Source: Streptomyces achromogenes
GTDB taxonomy: Bacteria; Actinomycetota; Actinomycetes; Streptomycetales; Streptomycetaceae
Assembly (NCBI RefSeq): GCF_030816715.1
Contig: NZ_JAUSYH010000001.1
Location: 6,944,001-7,008,000, forward strand
Length of the DNA stretch: 64,000 nucleotides
Direction: 5' to 3'
Shown: positions 16,799-27,483 of the stretch, piece by piece
Layout: each line of letters starts with the position of its first letter
Numbering within the stretch: the stretch's first letter is position 1
Program-made: the position numbers and the translations under genes
Notes under the pieces: generated by a model
Databases searched by the model: none
Told to the model about the DNA's origin: nothing
The model's input: only the letters and a program-made list of their open reading frames with translations

Positions 16799-18883
16799 AT
16801 GACGGCAACGGTGACAGCTGGACCCCGTGCGAGGACCGAGGCATGGCGGGGCTTCGCCGGCACGCACTGGCGGGACCACGTCGACGTGCGCGACTTCATC
16901 CAGGCCAACTACACGCCCTACGAAGGCGATTCCACGTTCCTGGCCGGGCCGACCGAGCGCACGCTCGCCGTCTGGGGCAAGGTCGCCTCCCTGTTCCCGG
17001 AAGAGCGGCGCCGGGGCATCCTCGACGTCGACCCGGGCAACCCGTCCACCATCACCTCCCACCGGCCGGGCTTCATCGACCGCGACCGCGAGCTGATCGT
17101 CGGCCTGCAGACCGACGCCCCGCTCCGGCGGGCGATCATGCCCAACGGCGGGCTGCGCATGGTCGAGAACGGGCTCAAGGCGTACGGCTACCGGGCCGAC
17201 CCCTTCGTCACCCGCGTCTTCGGCACCTACCGCAAAACCCACAACGCGGGCGTCTTCGACGCATACACCCCCGAGATGCGCGCCGCCCGCAAGGCCGGCA
17301 TCATCACCGGCCTGCCCGACGCCTACGGCCGCGGCCGGATCATCGGCGACTACCGGCGCGTGGCGCTGTACGGCACGACCCGGCTGATCGAGGCCAAGCG
17401 GGCCGAACGCGCCCTCCTGGACGCCCAGCCCTCCACCCCAGACGTCATCCGCGATCGCGAGGAACTCGCCGAGCAGATACGGGCGTTGGGAGAGCTGGCG
17501 CAGATGGCCGCCTCCTACGGCTGCGACGTGACCCGCCCCGCCGCCACCGCGCACGAGGCGGTGCAGTGGCTCTACCTCGGCTTCCTGGCCGCGGTGAAGG
17601 AGCAGAACGGCGCCGCGATGTCGCTGGGCCGCACCTCCACCTTCCTGGACGTCTACCTGCAGCGGGACCTGGACGAGGGCGTCCTCGACGAGAGCCGCGC
17701 CCAGGAGCTGATCGACGACTTCGTGATCAAGCTGCGGATCGTACGGTTCCTGCGCACGCCCGAGTACGACGCCCTGTTCTCCGGCGACCCCACCTGGGTG
17801 ACGGAGTCCATCGGAGGCATCGGAACCGACGGCCGCACACTCGTCACCCGCACCTCCTTCCGCTTCCTGCAGACCCTGTACAACCTCGGCCCGGCACCCG
17901 AGCCCAACCTCACCGTCCTGTGGTCGCCCCGGCTGCCCGAGGGATTCAAGCGATTCTGCGCGCAGGTCTCCATCGACACCAGCGCCATCCAGTACGAGTC
18001 CGACGACCTGATGCGCCCGCGCACCGGCGACGACACCGCGATCGCCTGCTGCGTCTCGGCGATGGCCGTGGGCAGGCAGATGCAGTTCTTCGGGGCGCGG
18101 GTCAACCTCGCCAAGGCGCTGCTGTACGCGATCAACGGCGGCCGGGACGAGATGACCGGCGAGCAGATCGCCCCCGAGGCGCCCGCGCTGACCGGCGAGT
18201 ACCTGGACTACGAGCAGCTTGTCGCGGCGTACGACCACATGCTCGACTGGCTGGCGGCCACCTACGTGGACGCGCTCAACGTCATCCACTACATGCACGA
18301 CAAGTACGCCTACGAGCGCATCGAGATGGCCCTGCACGACCACCCGGTGCACCGCTTCATGGCCTGCGGCATCGCGGGACTGTCGGTCGCCGCCGACAGC
18401 CTGTCCGCCGTCAAGCACGCGCGCGTGCGGATCGTCCGGGACGCGACGGGACTGGCCGTCGACTACGAGATCGAGGGCGACTACCCGGCGTACGGCAACA
18501 ACGACGACCGCGCCGACGCCCTCGCCGCCGACCTGGTGCGCTCGTTCATGGCGAAGGTGCGCACGCACCCCACCTACCGCGACGCCGAGCACACGCAGTC
18601 GGTGCTGACCATCACCTCGAACGTGGTCTACGGCAAGCACACCGGCCACACGCCCGACGGCCGCCGCGCGGGCGCCCCGTTCGCGCCCGGCGCCAACCCG
18701 ATGAACGGCAGGGACCGGCACGGTGTGGCCGCCTCGGCCCTCTCGGTGGGGGTCGGGGCCTGGGCCGCGGCGGTCGCGGTGTCCGCGCGAGACGGTGCGG
18801 CTCATGTCCGACTCCCTTCCGCCTCCGCCGCCCGTGAGCGGAGGGCGATGGATGCTGCCGTGCCGGGACGCCCGTCGGCGTGA
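16799..18883 (+). CDS. pflB: Pyruvate formate-lyase lacking its glycyl-radical C-terminus
   Basis: 694 residues, with GGGAGAG before ATG 16799. It aligns by eye to PFL throughout: AWRGFAGTHWRDHVDVRDFI at the N terminus, the catalytic Cys417-Cys418 pair in IACCVSAM (418-419 in E. coli), and VLTITSNVVYGKHTGHTPDG. After ANPMNGRDRHGVAAS homology ends and about 45 unrelated residues follow to the stop. The last part of PFL, including the glycyl-radical loop RVSGYAV, is absent in all frames downstream. PFL converts pyruvate and CoA to acetyl-CoA and formate, and needs that glycine plus a radical-SAM activase, none of which is seen here. It is either inactive or dependent on a separate glycyl-radical partner like YfiD/GrcA. 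Confidence 0.85.
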   Translation: MTATVTAGPRARTEAWRGFAGTHWRDHVDVRDFIQANYTPYEGDSTFLAGPTERTLAVWGKVASLFPEERRRGILDVDPGNPSTITSHRPGFIDRDRELIVGLQTDAPLRRAIMPNGGLRMVENGLKAYGYRADPFVTRVFGTYRKTHNAGVFDAYTPEMRAARKAGIITGLPDAYGRGRIIGDYRRVALYGTTRLIEAKRAERALLDAQPSTPDVIRDREELAEQIRALGELAQMAASYGCDVTRPAATAHEAVQWLYLGFLAAVKEQNGAAMSLGRTSTFLDVYLQRDLDEGVLDESRAQELIDDFVIKLRIVRFLRTPEYDALFSGDPTWVTESIGGIGTDGRTLVTRTSFRFLQTLYNLGPAPEPNLTVLWSPRLPEGFKRFCAQVSIDTSAIQYESDDLMRPRTGDDTAIACCVSAMAVGRQMQFFGARVNLAKALLYAINGGRDEMTGEQIAPEAPALTGEYLDYEQLVAAYDHMLDWLAATYVDALNVIHYMHDKYAYERIEMALHDHPVHRFMACGIAGLSVAADSLSAVKHARVRIVRDATGLAVDYEIEGDYPAYGNNDDRADALAADLVRSFMAKVRTHPTYRDAEHTQSVLTITSNVVYGKHTGHTPDGRRAGAPFAPGANPMNGRDRHGVAASALSVGVGAWAAAVAVSARDGAAHVRLPSASAARERRAMDAAVPGRPSA

Positions 18884-19471
18884 AGTCGTGTGGGCCGCGG
18901 CATCTGCGACGGCATCGGGGCCGGGGCGCACGGGCAGTGTCGGCCGAGCGGTCGTCGCCGGCCCCTCGGACCGTCCCCTGATGCCTCTCCAGCGTTCCGC
19001 ACACCCCTCCACCCGCAGGAGGGCCGACCGTCCTGGAACCGGGGGACCGAATGCCCCCGGCGTAATGGGCCCGTTCGGTACGCGGCCACACCCCGTGCCC
19101 GTGTCCCGGCCCGCACACGAAGGCTTCGCCGGGCTGCCCGACGATCGCTCAAGCCGGCACGGCCGTCAGGGTCCGCAGCCGGATCGCACCTCCGCTGCCG
19201 CACGTACCGAGGCCGATCAGCATCGGCACAGGTCGCCGCGCCAAGGGGTACCCTGACGCCGTCCGCCGCCACCTGGGCCGTCGTCCATGGACTGGGCAGT
19301 GACTGGGGACCGGTCCGCGCTTCGCGGTGCAGACCGGGGCAGAGCCAGGTCCGCTCGCTCAGGACGCCCCTGTGCTTCCGGAGGGCAGTTCGGCGCCTTC
19401 GGCGGCCCGCATCGACTCGTTGAGGGACCGCTTTGTGGTTGACCGGCCATCCAGCAAGGCCGGGCTGACCC
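18884..19471. other. Intergenic stretch between converging PFL and PPDK genes with orphan DosR-like boxes
   Basis: No convincing coding frame. It contains GGGACCGAATGCCCCC at 19043-19058 and GGGCCCGTTCGGTACG at 19066-19081, boxes of the regulon type with no gene start behind them on either strand. The lost 3' end of PFL and a deleted neighbour could explain both. Confidence 0.5.
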
Positions 19472-22156
<2,685 letters not shown>

Positions 22157-22262
22157 GGCGGTGCTCTTCCTTCCCGCTGCCGATGTCTGGGGGAGTTGCC
22201 GTGACCGGGGCGTCCGCCGTGCCGGAGCGCGCCCGAGGCGCGGCGGACCGGTGCGAGCGTGC

Positions 22263-23273
22263 TCACATCTCGAAGACGATGCGGGCCTTGATCTGCCCGT
22301 TCAGGACCTCCGCGATGGACTCGTTGACGGACTCCAGCGGCCGGGTCTCATAAATCACCTTGGTGCGTCCGGCGGCGTGGAGCTGGAAGACCTCGTCCAG
22401 GTCCTGGCGGGTGCCGACGATCGAGCCGATGACGGAGGTGCCGTTCAGCACGGTGTCGAAGATCGGCACACTGATGGTGCCGCCGGCCGGCAGGGCGACC
22501 ATGACCAGCTTGCCGCCGCGCCGCAGACCCCCGTAAACGGAAGCGAACGCCTGCTCGTCGACGGCCAGCGCGATCGCCGCGTGGGCGCCGCCGTGCCGCT
22601 TGAGCACCTCGGCCGGGTCCTCCTTGCGGGCGTCGATGAGGATGTCCGCGCCGAGCTCCCGGGCCAGGTCGAGCTTGTCGTCGGTGACATCGATCGCGGC
22701 GACGGTGGCTCCGGCGATCTTCGCGTACTGCACGGCGAGGTGGCCGAGCCCGCCGACGCCGGAGATGGCAACCAGCTGGGTCGGCCGGACACCGGCGACC
22801 TTCAGCGCCTTGTACGTGGTCACGCCGGCGCAGGTCAGCGGGGCGGCGTCGCGCGGGTCGATGCCGTCGGGGACCACGGCGGCGAAGTCGGCCGGGGCGA
22901 GCATCTTCTCGGCGTACCCGCCGTCCACGCTGTAGCCGGTGTTCTGCTGCTGCTCGCACAGGGTCTCCCAGCCCGACAGGCAGTGCTCGCAGCGCCCGCA
23001 GGCCCAGCCCAGCCAGGGCACCGCCACCCGCTGCCCGACCTCCAGGTGGGTCACGCCGTCGCCGAGTGCCTCGACGATGCCGACGCCCTCGTGGCCGGGG
23101 ACGAACGGCGGAGTCGGCTTGACGGGCCAGTCGCCGTGCGCGGCATGGATGTCGGTGTGGCACAGTCCGGACGCTTCGAGACGGATGCGGACCTGGCCGG
23201 GTCCTGGCTGCGGGTCCGGCCGCTCCTCGATGACCAGCGGCTCGCCGAAGGACCGGACGACTGCTGCCTTCAT
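22263..23273 (-). CDS. adhP: Zinc-dependent alcohol dehydrogenase
   Basis: 336 residues from ATG 23273 (AGGAGCATTCC upstream). MDR-family ADH: GLCHTDIHAAHGDWP with catalytic Zn ligand Cys, GHEGVGIVEALGDGV with the Zn His-Glu, structural Zn loop CGRCEHCLSGWETLC, and NAD-binding ISGVGGLGHLAVQYAKI. The close match to AdhP-type ethanol/propanol dehydrogenases suggests acetaldehyde reduction to ethanol with NADH reoxidation in low oxygen. It reads divergently from the DevR-type regulator and has a palindromic DosR-like box 90-105 bp upstream. Confidence 0.94.
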   Translation of the reverse strand: MKAAVVRSFGEPLVIEERPDPQPGPGQVRIRLEASGLCHTDIHAAHGDWPVKPTPPFVPGHEGVGIVEALGDGVTHLEVGQRVAVPWLGWACGRCEHCLSGWETLCEQQQNTGYSVDGGYAEKMLAPADFAAVVPDGIDPRDAAPLTCAGVTTYKALKVAGVRPTQLVAISGVGGLGHLAVQYAKIAGATVAAIDVTDDKLDLARELGADILIDARKEDPAEVLKRHGGAHAAIALAVDEQAFASVYGGLRRGGKLVMVALPAGGTISVPIFDTVLNGTSVIGSIVGTRQDLDEVFQLHAAGRTKVIYETRPLESVNESIAEVLNGQIKARIVFEM

Positions 23274-23362
23274 GGAATGCTCCTCAATCTCTGTCGGTGC
23301 GGTGCGGTTCCAGCGTCGGCTGCGTCCCGCTGCCAGGGCAGGTGCTGGACGTCCTTGCGGAT

Positions 23363-23378
23363 GGGGCCTGTCGGCCCC
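23363..23378. promoter_or_regulatory. Palindromic DosR-like box upstream of alcohol dehydrogenase
   Basis: GGGGCCTGTCGGCCCC, arms GGGGCC and GGCCCC, 90-105 bp before ATG 23273 on the minus strand, in the region shared with the divergent regulator gene. Confidence 0.65.
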
Positions 23379-23607
23379 GAACCCCGCGGCCACCGACCCG
23401 TCGATCCACACGGTTCACTGCTGCGGGATGCGCCGGTGAGGCGGCGTGATGCAGCACCGCTGGAACCTGCGGCGGTCCGCACGACGTCGGAGGCGTGGCC
23501 TAGGGGCCGACCACGTGAACGCTGACCAGATCCTTGTTCGGCAGCGCCCGGCTTCGGGTAGACGATCCGATCGTGTCCCGCGTTGGAAATCGGGGCGCCG
23601 GGGCTGT

Positions 23608-23636
23608 AGGGCCGACCGGCCCTGGCCCTTCGGCCC
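23608..23636. promoter_or_regulatory. Two adjacent DosR-like boxes upstream of the DevR/OsdR regulator
   Basis: AGGGCCGACCGGCCCT (23608-23623), with arms AGGGCCG and CGGCCCT, is directly followed by GGCCCTTCGGCCC (23624-23636). They lie 96-124 bp before ATG 23732. The first core is identical to boxes at 34762-34777 and 60227-60242. A tandem arrangement suggests cooperative autoregulation, as at mycobacterial DosR promoters. Confidence 0.7.
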
Positions 23637-23731
23637 GCAATCACGCAAGATCTCCGGTAGGCAAGGAACGGTCACGCCCAGTGGGCGAAGTCCGGTACAG
23701 ACAGCAGACGGCGCAGGACAAGGAGCATCCG

Positions 23732-24430
23732 ATGGCGGACAGCGAGCGGCCGGGACCCGACAACCCGATCCGGGTCTTCCTGCTGGACGACCACGAGGTT
23801 GTACGACGCGGAGTGCATGACCTGCTCGACGACGAGCCGGACATCACCGTGGTCGGGGAGGCCGGCACGGTCGAGCAGGCGCTCGTCCGGGTTCCGGCGC
23901 TGCGCCCGCAGGTGGCGGTGCTCGATGTCCGCCTGCCCGACGGCGACGGAGTGAGCGTGTGTCGCGAGCTCCGCTCCCGCATGCCGGAACTGGCTTGCCT
24001 GATGCTGACCTCGTTCGACGACGAGGAGGCCCTCCTCGACTCGATCATGGCCGGCGCCTCCGGCTACGTGCTGAAGCAGATCCAGGGCTCCGACCTGGTC
24101 TCGGCCGTACGCACGGTGGCCGCGGGGCAGTCCCTGCTCGACCCGAGTGCCACCACCCGGCTGATGGCCCGGCTGCGCCAGGACCAGCAGCCCGAGGAGA
24201 AGCCGGACGCCCTGCCCGGGCTCACCGACCGGGAGCGGGAGATCCTGGCCCTGATCGGCGAGGGCCTGACCAACCGCCAGATCGGACAGCGCCTGTACCT
24301 GGCTGAGAAGACGGTCAAGAACCACATCTCCCGGCTGCTGGCCAAGCTCGGTGTGGAGCGGCGCATCCAGGCCGCCGTGATCGCGACCCAGGCCCAGGAC
24401 CGCCTCCAGCAGGACGGCCGAGGACGCTAA
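23732..24430 (+). CDS. osdR: DevR/DosR-type response regulator (OsdR-like)
   Basis: 232 residues from ATG 23732 with AAGGAG 7 bases upstream. Receiver domain at residues 13-130: acidic pair Asp19-Asp20, phospho-acceptor Asp65 (VLDVRLPDGDG), Thr93 and Lys115. LuxR-type helix-turn-helix at about 163-220: LTDREREILALIGEGLTNRQIG then AEKTVKNHISRLLAKLG. Lys193, Lys196 and Asn197 match the DNA-contacting Lys-Thr-Val-Lys-Asn stretch of mycobacterial DosR. It is the obvious reader of the GGGCC-N4-GGCCC boxes across the window. No DevS/DosT-type haem kinase is adjacent; a transposase lies just downstream. Confidence 0.92.
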   Translation: MADSERPGPDNPIRVFLLDDHEVVRRGVHDLLDDEPDITVVGEAGTVEQALVRVPALRPQVAVLDVRLPDGDGVSVCRELRSRMPELACLMLTSFDDEEALLDSIMAGASGYVLKQIQGSDLVSAVRTVAAGQSLLDPSATTRLMARLRQDQQPEEKPDALPGLTDREREILALIGEGLTNRQIGQRLYLAEKTVKNHISRLLAKLGVERRIQAAVIATQAQDRLQQDGRGR

Positions 24431-24489
24431 CGGCCTTGTGTGCGAATGAGGTCGGGGCGTGTTGGCCTGGCGGGTTGTCTGATGGGTGC

Positions 24490-25444
24490 TCACCTCTCGG
24501 CGGCGCGGTCGGAGACCAGGGCGGCGACTGCCGCGTAGGTCTCGGCGAAGTACTCGCGGCGTCCGAGGTAGCGCTGGAGGGTTCGCCACTGCTTGTGTTC
24601 AGCGTTGGCGTGCTGGACGCAGATGCGCTCCGAGGACTGCTGATGGCGGGCTGCGTCCGCAGGCGGCGACGTCTTCGGGCGCGGCGCCCTTCTTTGGTTT
24701 GAGCGGCGGGGCTTGGACCTGGTCGGGGAACTGCTTGGCAAGTCCCCGGTAGCCCGCGTCGACCTTGGCCCTGACCTGGGGGTACTGCTCGAACAGCTCG
24801 CAGATTCCCTCGGTCTTCACGGCTGTCTGGTCGTGCATTCGGCCGGGTCGGAAGGCCCCGGCCCACAGGGTGCGGCCCTGCCCGTCAGTGACGACGGTGG
24901 CCTTCTTGGTGTTCTGCCGCATCTTGCCCGAGACGTAGGCGCGACGGCCTGGCTTGTTCGCCCGGGGTCGTCGAACCCGGACCTCCGTCCCGTCCAGCCG
25001 CAGCTCGACGTCCTCAGCCGCCGCGTAGGCGAAGACGTCCGCGAGAGTGCGAAGCCGCCGGTCACCCTGCCCGGGAACAGCAAAGCCACGAGCTGCCAGA
25101 AGGGGACGGGCCAGGTGGACAGCCCGGGTGATCGTGGGGCGGTCCACTCCGTAGAGCAGGGCCAGAGCCCCGTGCGGGAGCTGGAACCGTAGGACGACCA
25201 GCGTGGCGATGACCCGGTCGGTGAACACCAGCTGGTGATTCGGTCCCGCGCCGGGCGCACGCAACCGGCTGCGGCCTCGACGCTCGCGCAGTCGGCCCTC
25301 CTCGGCGGCCATCCACGCCTCGGCCAACTCTGCGATCAGCGAACCGAGTCGACGGCGCTGGAGGCCGGTGAAGACACGATGGGACAAGGCCGTGCGGCCA
25401 AGGTGTTGCTCACAGCGGCACCCAGCCCACGCGGCCCTGGGCAT
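24490..25444 (-). mobile_element. IS5-type DDE transposase with a frameshift
   Basis: Two overlapping frames make one DDE_Tnp_4-type transposase. The upstream part (from ATG 25444) has an N-terminal HTH region (RVIATLVVLRFQLPHGAL, VDRPTITRAVHLA), the first Asp in LRLDGTEVRV and the second in GRMHDQT. Near 24650-24680 the frame changes, and the last part (QQSSERICVQHANAEHKQW, ending ALVSDRAAER) supplies the catalytic Glu. One extra base after DVAAC explains it: decay, a sequencing indel or programmed frameshifting. I could not find terminal inverted repeats or a target duplication by eye. Position immediately 3' of osdR suggests insertion where a sensor kinase gene might have been. Confidence 0.8.
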
Positions 25445-25501
25445 GCCATGGCAGAAGCCTGATCGTGTCAGCGCGCCACGTTGTGGTGTTCCGGCACCGG
25501 C

Positions 25502-26074
25502 TCAACCCGAGCTCGGGAGGCCAGAGAGCAGGGCCGCGGCAGCTCGGTCGAAAGGGGCGATGCTGCCCGCAGCGCGACACAGGATGTGGGCGCCTTCGAG
25601 GGTGACGATCATGAGGGTGGCCAGATCAGCGGCCTGGGATGCACTCATTCCGGCGTGGGTGAGTTTTCCGGTGAGCTCGCCGGCCCAGCCGGCGAACCCT
25701 TCGGCCGCGACAGTGCGCAGGCTGCCCTGGTCGGCGATGGCCGCACCGCCGTCGACGGTGACCGCCGCGACTGCGCAGCCGCCGCCCCCGGCGGACGCCT
25801 GCACGACAGGGCGGACGTTGCCAAGGAACGCCTCCACGACTTCGCGTGGCGTGCGGGCCGGCAGTTCGTGCAGGTGGCTGCGGACGTCTTCTGCATTGCG
25901 GCGGGCGGCTTCGAGTGCGAGTTGCTGTTTGCCGCCCGGGAAATGGTGATAGATCGCTCCGCGCGCGGCACCACTCTCGGCCAGGACGTCGGTGAAGGAC
26001 ATCGCGGCCAGGCCGTGACGCTGCAGCAGTCCGATCGCTGCGCTGATCATGCGGGTTTTGGTGTCCGCGGCCAT
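25502..26074 (-). CDS. TetR-family transcriptional repressor
   Basis: 190 residues from ATG 26074, chosen because GGGAGG lies 5 bases upstream. N-terminal HTH at about residues 8-55: RMISAAIGLLQRHGLAAMSFTDVLAESGAARGAIYHHFPGG in pieces, the standard TetR pattern. The C-terminal ligand domain resembles the YxaF/LmrA group (CAVAAVTVDGG). It is divergent from 26178-27293 with two 20-bp operators between, so it should repress both itself and that pair. Not part of the dormancy set. Confidence 0.9.
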   Translation of the reverse strand: MAADTKTRMISAAIGLLQRHGLAAMSFTDVLAESGAARGAIYHHFPGGKQQLALEAARRNAEDVRSHLHELPARTPREVVEAFLGNVRPVVQASAGGGGCAVAAVTVDGGAAIADQGSLRTVAAEGFAGWAGELTGKLTHAGMSASQAADLATLMIVTLEGAHILCRAAGSIAPFDRAAAALLSGLPSSG

Positions 26075-26087
26075 CGCGCCTCCCTTG

Positions 26088-26140
26088 ACTAGTACGGACA
26101 TCCTAGTCCATGCTCACTCCACTAGGACGCACGTACTAGT
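26088..26140. promoter_or_regulatory. Twin TetR operators
   Basis: Site A is ACTAGTACGGACATCCTAGT (26088-26107). Site B (26121-26140) read on the minus strand is ACTAGTACGTGCGTCCTAGT. They match at 17 of 20 positions and each is an ACTAG...CTAGT palindrome. They stand in opposite orientation 13 bp apart between the divergent TetR and YdhR-like starts. Confidence 0.8.
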
Positions 26141-26177
26141 AGCGCGGGCTGGACAGCCCCGAAACCGGAGGTTCGTG

Positions 26178-26486
26178 ATGGGCAAGACCTTTCTCTACAC
26201 CGAGATCCAGGCAGCAGTGCCGTTCGAGCAGTTCGACTGGCACCAGGTCAACGTGGCCCTGAAGACCGCACCGGGCCTGATCCGCAAGACGTGGCTGTCC
26301 GGGATCGGCACCCACACCATCGGTGGCTTCTACGAGTTCGACAGCGCCGAGAACGCCCTGGCCTTCGCCCAGGGCCCCTTCGCCGAAGAAGCCCGCCGGG
26401 CCGGAGCCCCGGCAACGACACGACTGTTCGACGGCGACATCGTCAAGGCCGCCAGTATCGACCTGAACTCCCCCTACTACACCTGA
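26178..26486 (+). CDS. YdhR-like small dimeric alpha/beta-barrel protein
   Basis: 102 residues from ATG 26178 with CGGAGG upstream. LYTEIQAAVPFEQFDWHQVN, APGLIRKTWLSGIGTHTIGGFYEF and AAGAPATTRLFD-like sequence fit the YdhR / putative monooxygenase group with a ferredoxin-like dimeric barrel. Members are thought to act on aromatic compounds, without a proven reaction. It is controlled by the divergent TetR gene. A hairpin terminator follows at 26519-26550. Confidence 0.75.
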   Translation: MGKTFLYTEIQAAVPFEQFDWHQVNVALKTAPGLIRKTWLSGIGTHTIGGFYEFDSAENALAFAQGPFAEEARRAGAPATTRLFDGDIVKAASIDLNSPYYT

Positions 26487-26518
26487 CACCGCAGGGCGCT
26501 GCAGCGTCAGCTCTGGAC

Positions 26519-26550
26519 GCCGCCTCGCTCCACTTCCGGGGCGAGGCGGC
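26519..26550 (+). terminator. Hairpin between YdhR-like and VOC genes
   Basis: Stem GCCGCCTCGC / GCGAGGCGGC with a 12-base loop, 33 bases after the YdhR-like stop and 21 bases before the VOC start. It could attenuate read-through into the VOC gene. Confidence 0.6.
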
Positions 26551-26570
26551 CCCAACGGAAAGTCATCTCG

Positions 26571-27293
26571 ATGAACATCACGCGGCACCCCGAGAACAGC
26601 GTGAGCTGGATCGACCTCGGTACTCCCGACACGCAGACGACGACGGCCTTCTACGCCGCGCTGTTCGGCTGGACCGTCGCCCCACCGGACCCCAACGGCT
26701 ACCGGCTCTGCACGCTGCGCGGACATCTTGTCGCCGCCCTGGGGCCGGCCGAGGACGCAGGCGCACCCTACTGGACGATCAACGTCACCGTGTCGGACAT
26801 CCAAGCCACCGCCACCCGCTTCACGAACCTGGGCGCCCAGATCATCGTGGCACCCACCGAAGTCGGGACACTCGGCCACTACGCCGTCGCTCTCGACCCC
26901 GTCGGCGCACCACTGTCACTCTGGCAGCCCGGCACCCACACTGGCATGCAGCTGAACCATGAATCGGGCACCTTCGCCGGCATCAGCCTTCTCACCGACC
27001 ACTCCGCGCATGCCGCCGCCTTCTACCGACCAGCACTGCACTGGAACTCCAACCCTGAGCACACCGAGTTCCGGTTGCCGGACAACTCCATCGCCGCCAC
27101 CAGCCCGCCGCCAGGGAAACCAACAGTGCAGCGATCACTCTGGCTGGTCAGCTTCGCCAGCAACAGACCCGATGCCGATGCCCAGCAGGCCCGACAGCTC
27201 GGTGCGACCGAAGTTCGCCAGGACTCCAACGGAGACGTGGTCATGCGAGATCCCACCGGTGCTCTGTTCGGCCTTACCCGGCACGTTCGATAG
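26571..27293 (+). CDS. VOC (glyoxalase/bleomycin-resistance-like) family protein
   Basis: 240 residues from ATG 26571, made of two VOC beta-alpha-beta halves. The first begins SVSWIDLGTPDTQTTTAFYAALFGW-like (VSWIDLGTPDTQTTTAFYA) and ends VGAPLSLWQPG. The second begins about residue 125 and ends MRDPTGALFGLTRH. Tandem VOC proteins of this type in actinobacteria are usually lyases, dioxygenases or binding proteins of unknown substrate. Probably part of the TetR unit. Confidence 0.82.
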   Translation: MNITRHPENSVSWIDLGTPDTQTTTAFYAALFGWTVAPPDPNGYRLCTLRGHLVAALGPAEDAGAPYWTINVTVSDIQATATRFTNLGAQIIVAPTEVGTLGHYAVALDPVGAPLSLWQPGTHTGMQLNHESGTFAGISLLTDHSAHAAAFYRPALHWNSNPEHTEFRLPDNSIAATSPPPGKPTVQRSLWLVSFASNRPDADAQQARQLGATEVRQDSNGDVVMRDPTGALFGLTRHVR

Positions 27294-27368
27294 TCCCGCT
27301 CCGCCCGGGACGCGTTGCCCCAGGCAATCGCGCACCATGTTGAAAGGCCGAGCGCACACCGGGCTCTT

Positions 27369-27382
27369 GGGCCGAACGTCCC
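27369..27382. promoter_or_regulatory. DosR-like box upstream of GAPDH
   Basis: GGGCCGAACGTCCC, 102-115 bp before ATG 27484. The right half GTCCC is the mycobacterial DosR form. The same 14-mer occurs at 36844-36857. Confidence 0.6.
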
Positions 27383-27483
27383 TCCGGCGCACTCCGTACG
27401 GCCCAAGCCCGAATGCCTCCCCAGCGAGCAGGCTGGCAGCGCAGCCCGGAGACCACCGGGCGCCGACCGGGAGGACGACGGAC

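Noticed and set aside
16412..19012. 866-codon minus-strand frame opposite pyruvate formate-lyase
   Set aside because: Low-complexity Gly/Val/Arg/Asp content and no ribosome binding site; the plus strand carries the real gene.
24436..25520. Terminal inverted repeats and target duplication for the transposase
   Set aside because: No matching ends could be found by eye, so element borders are not claimed.
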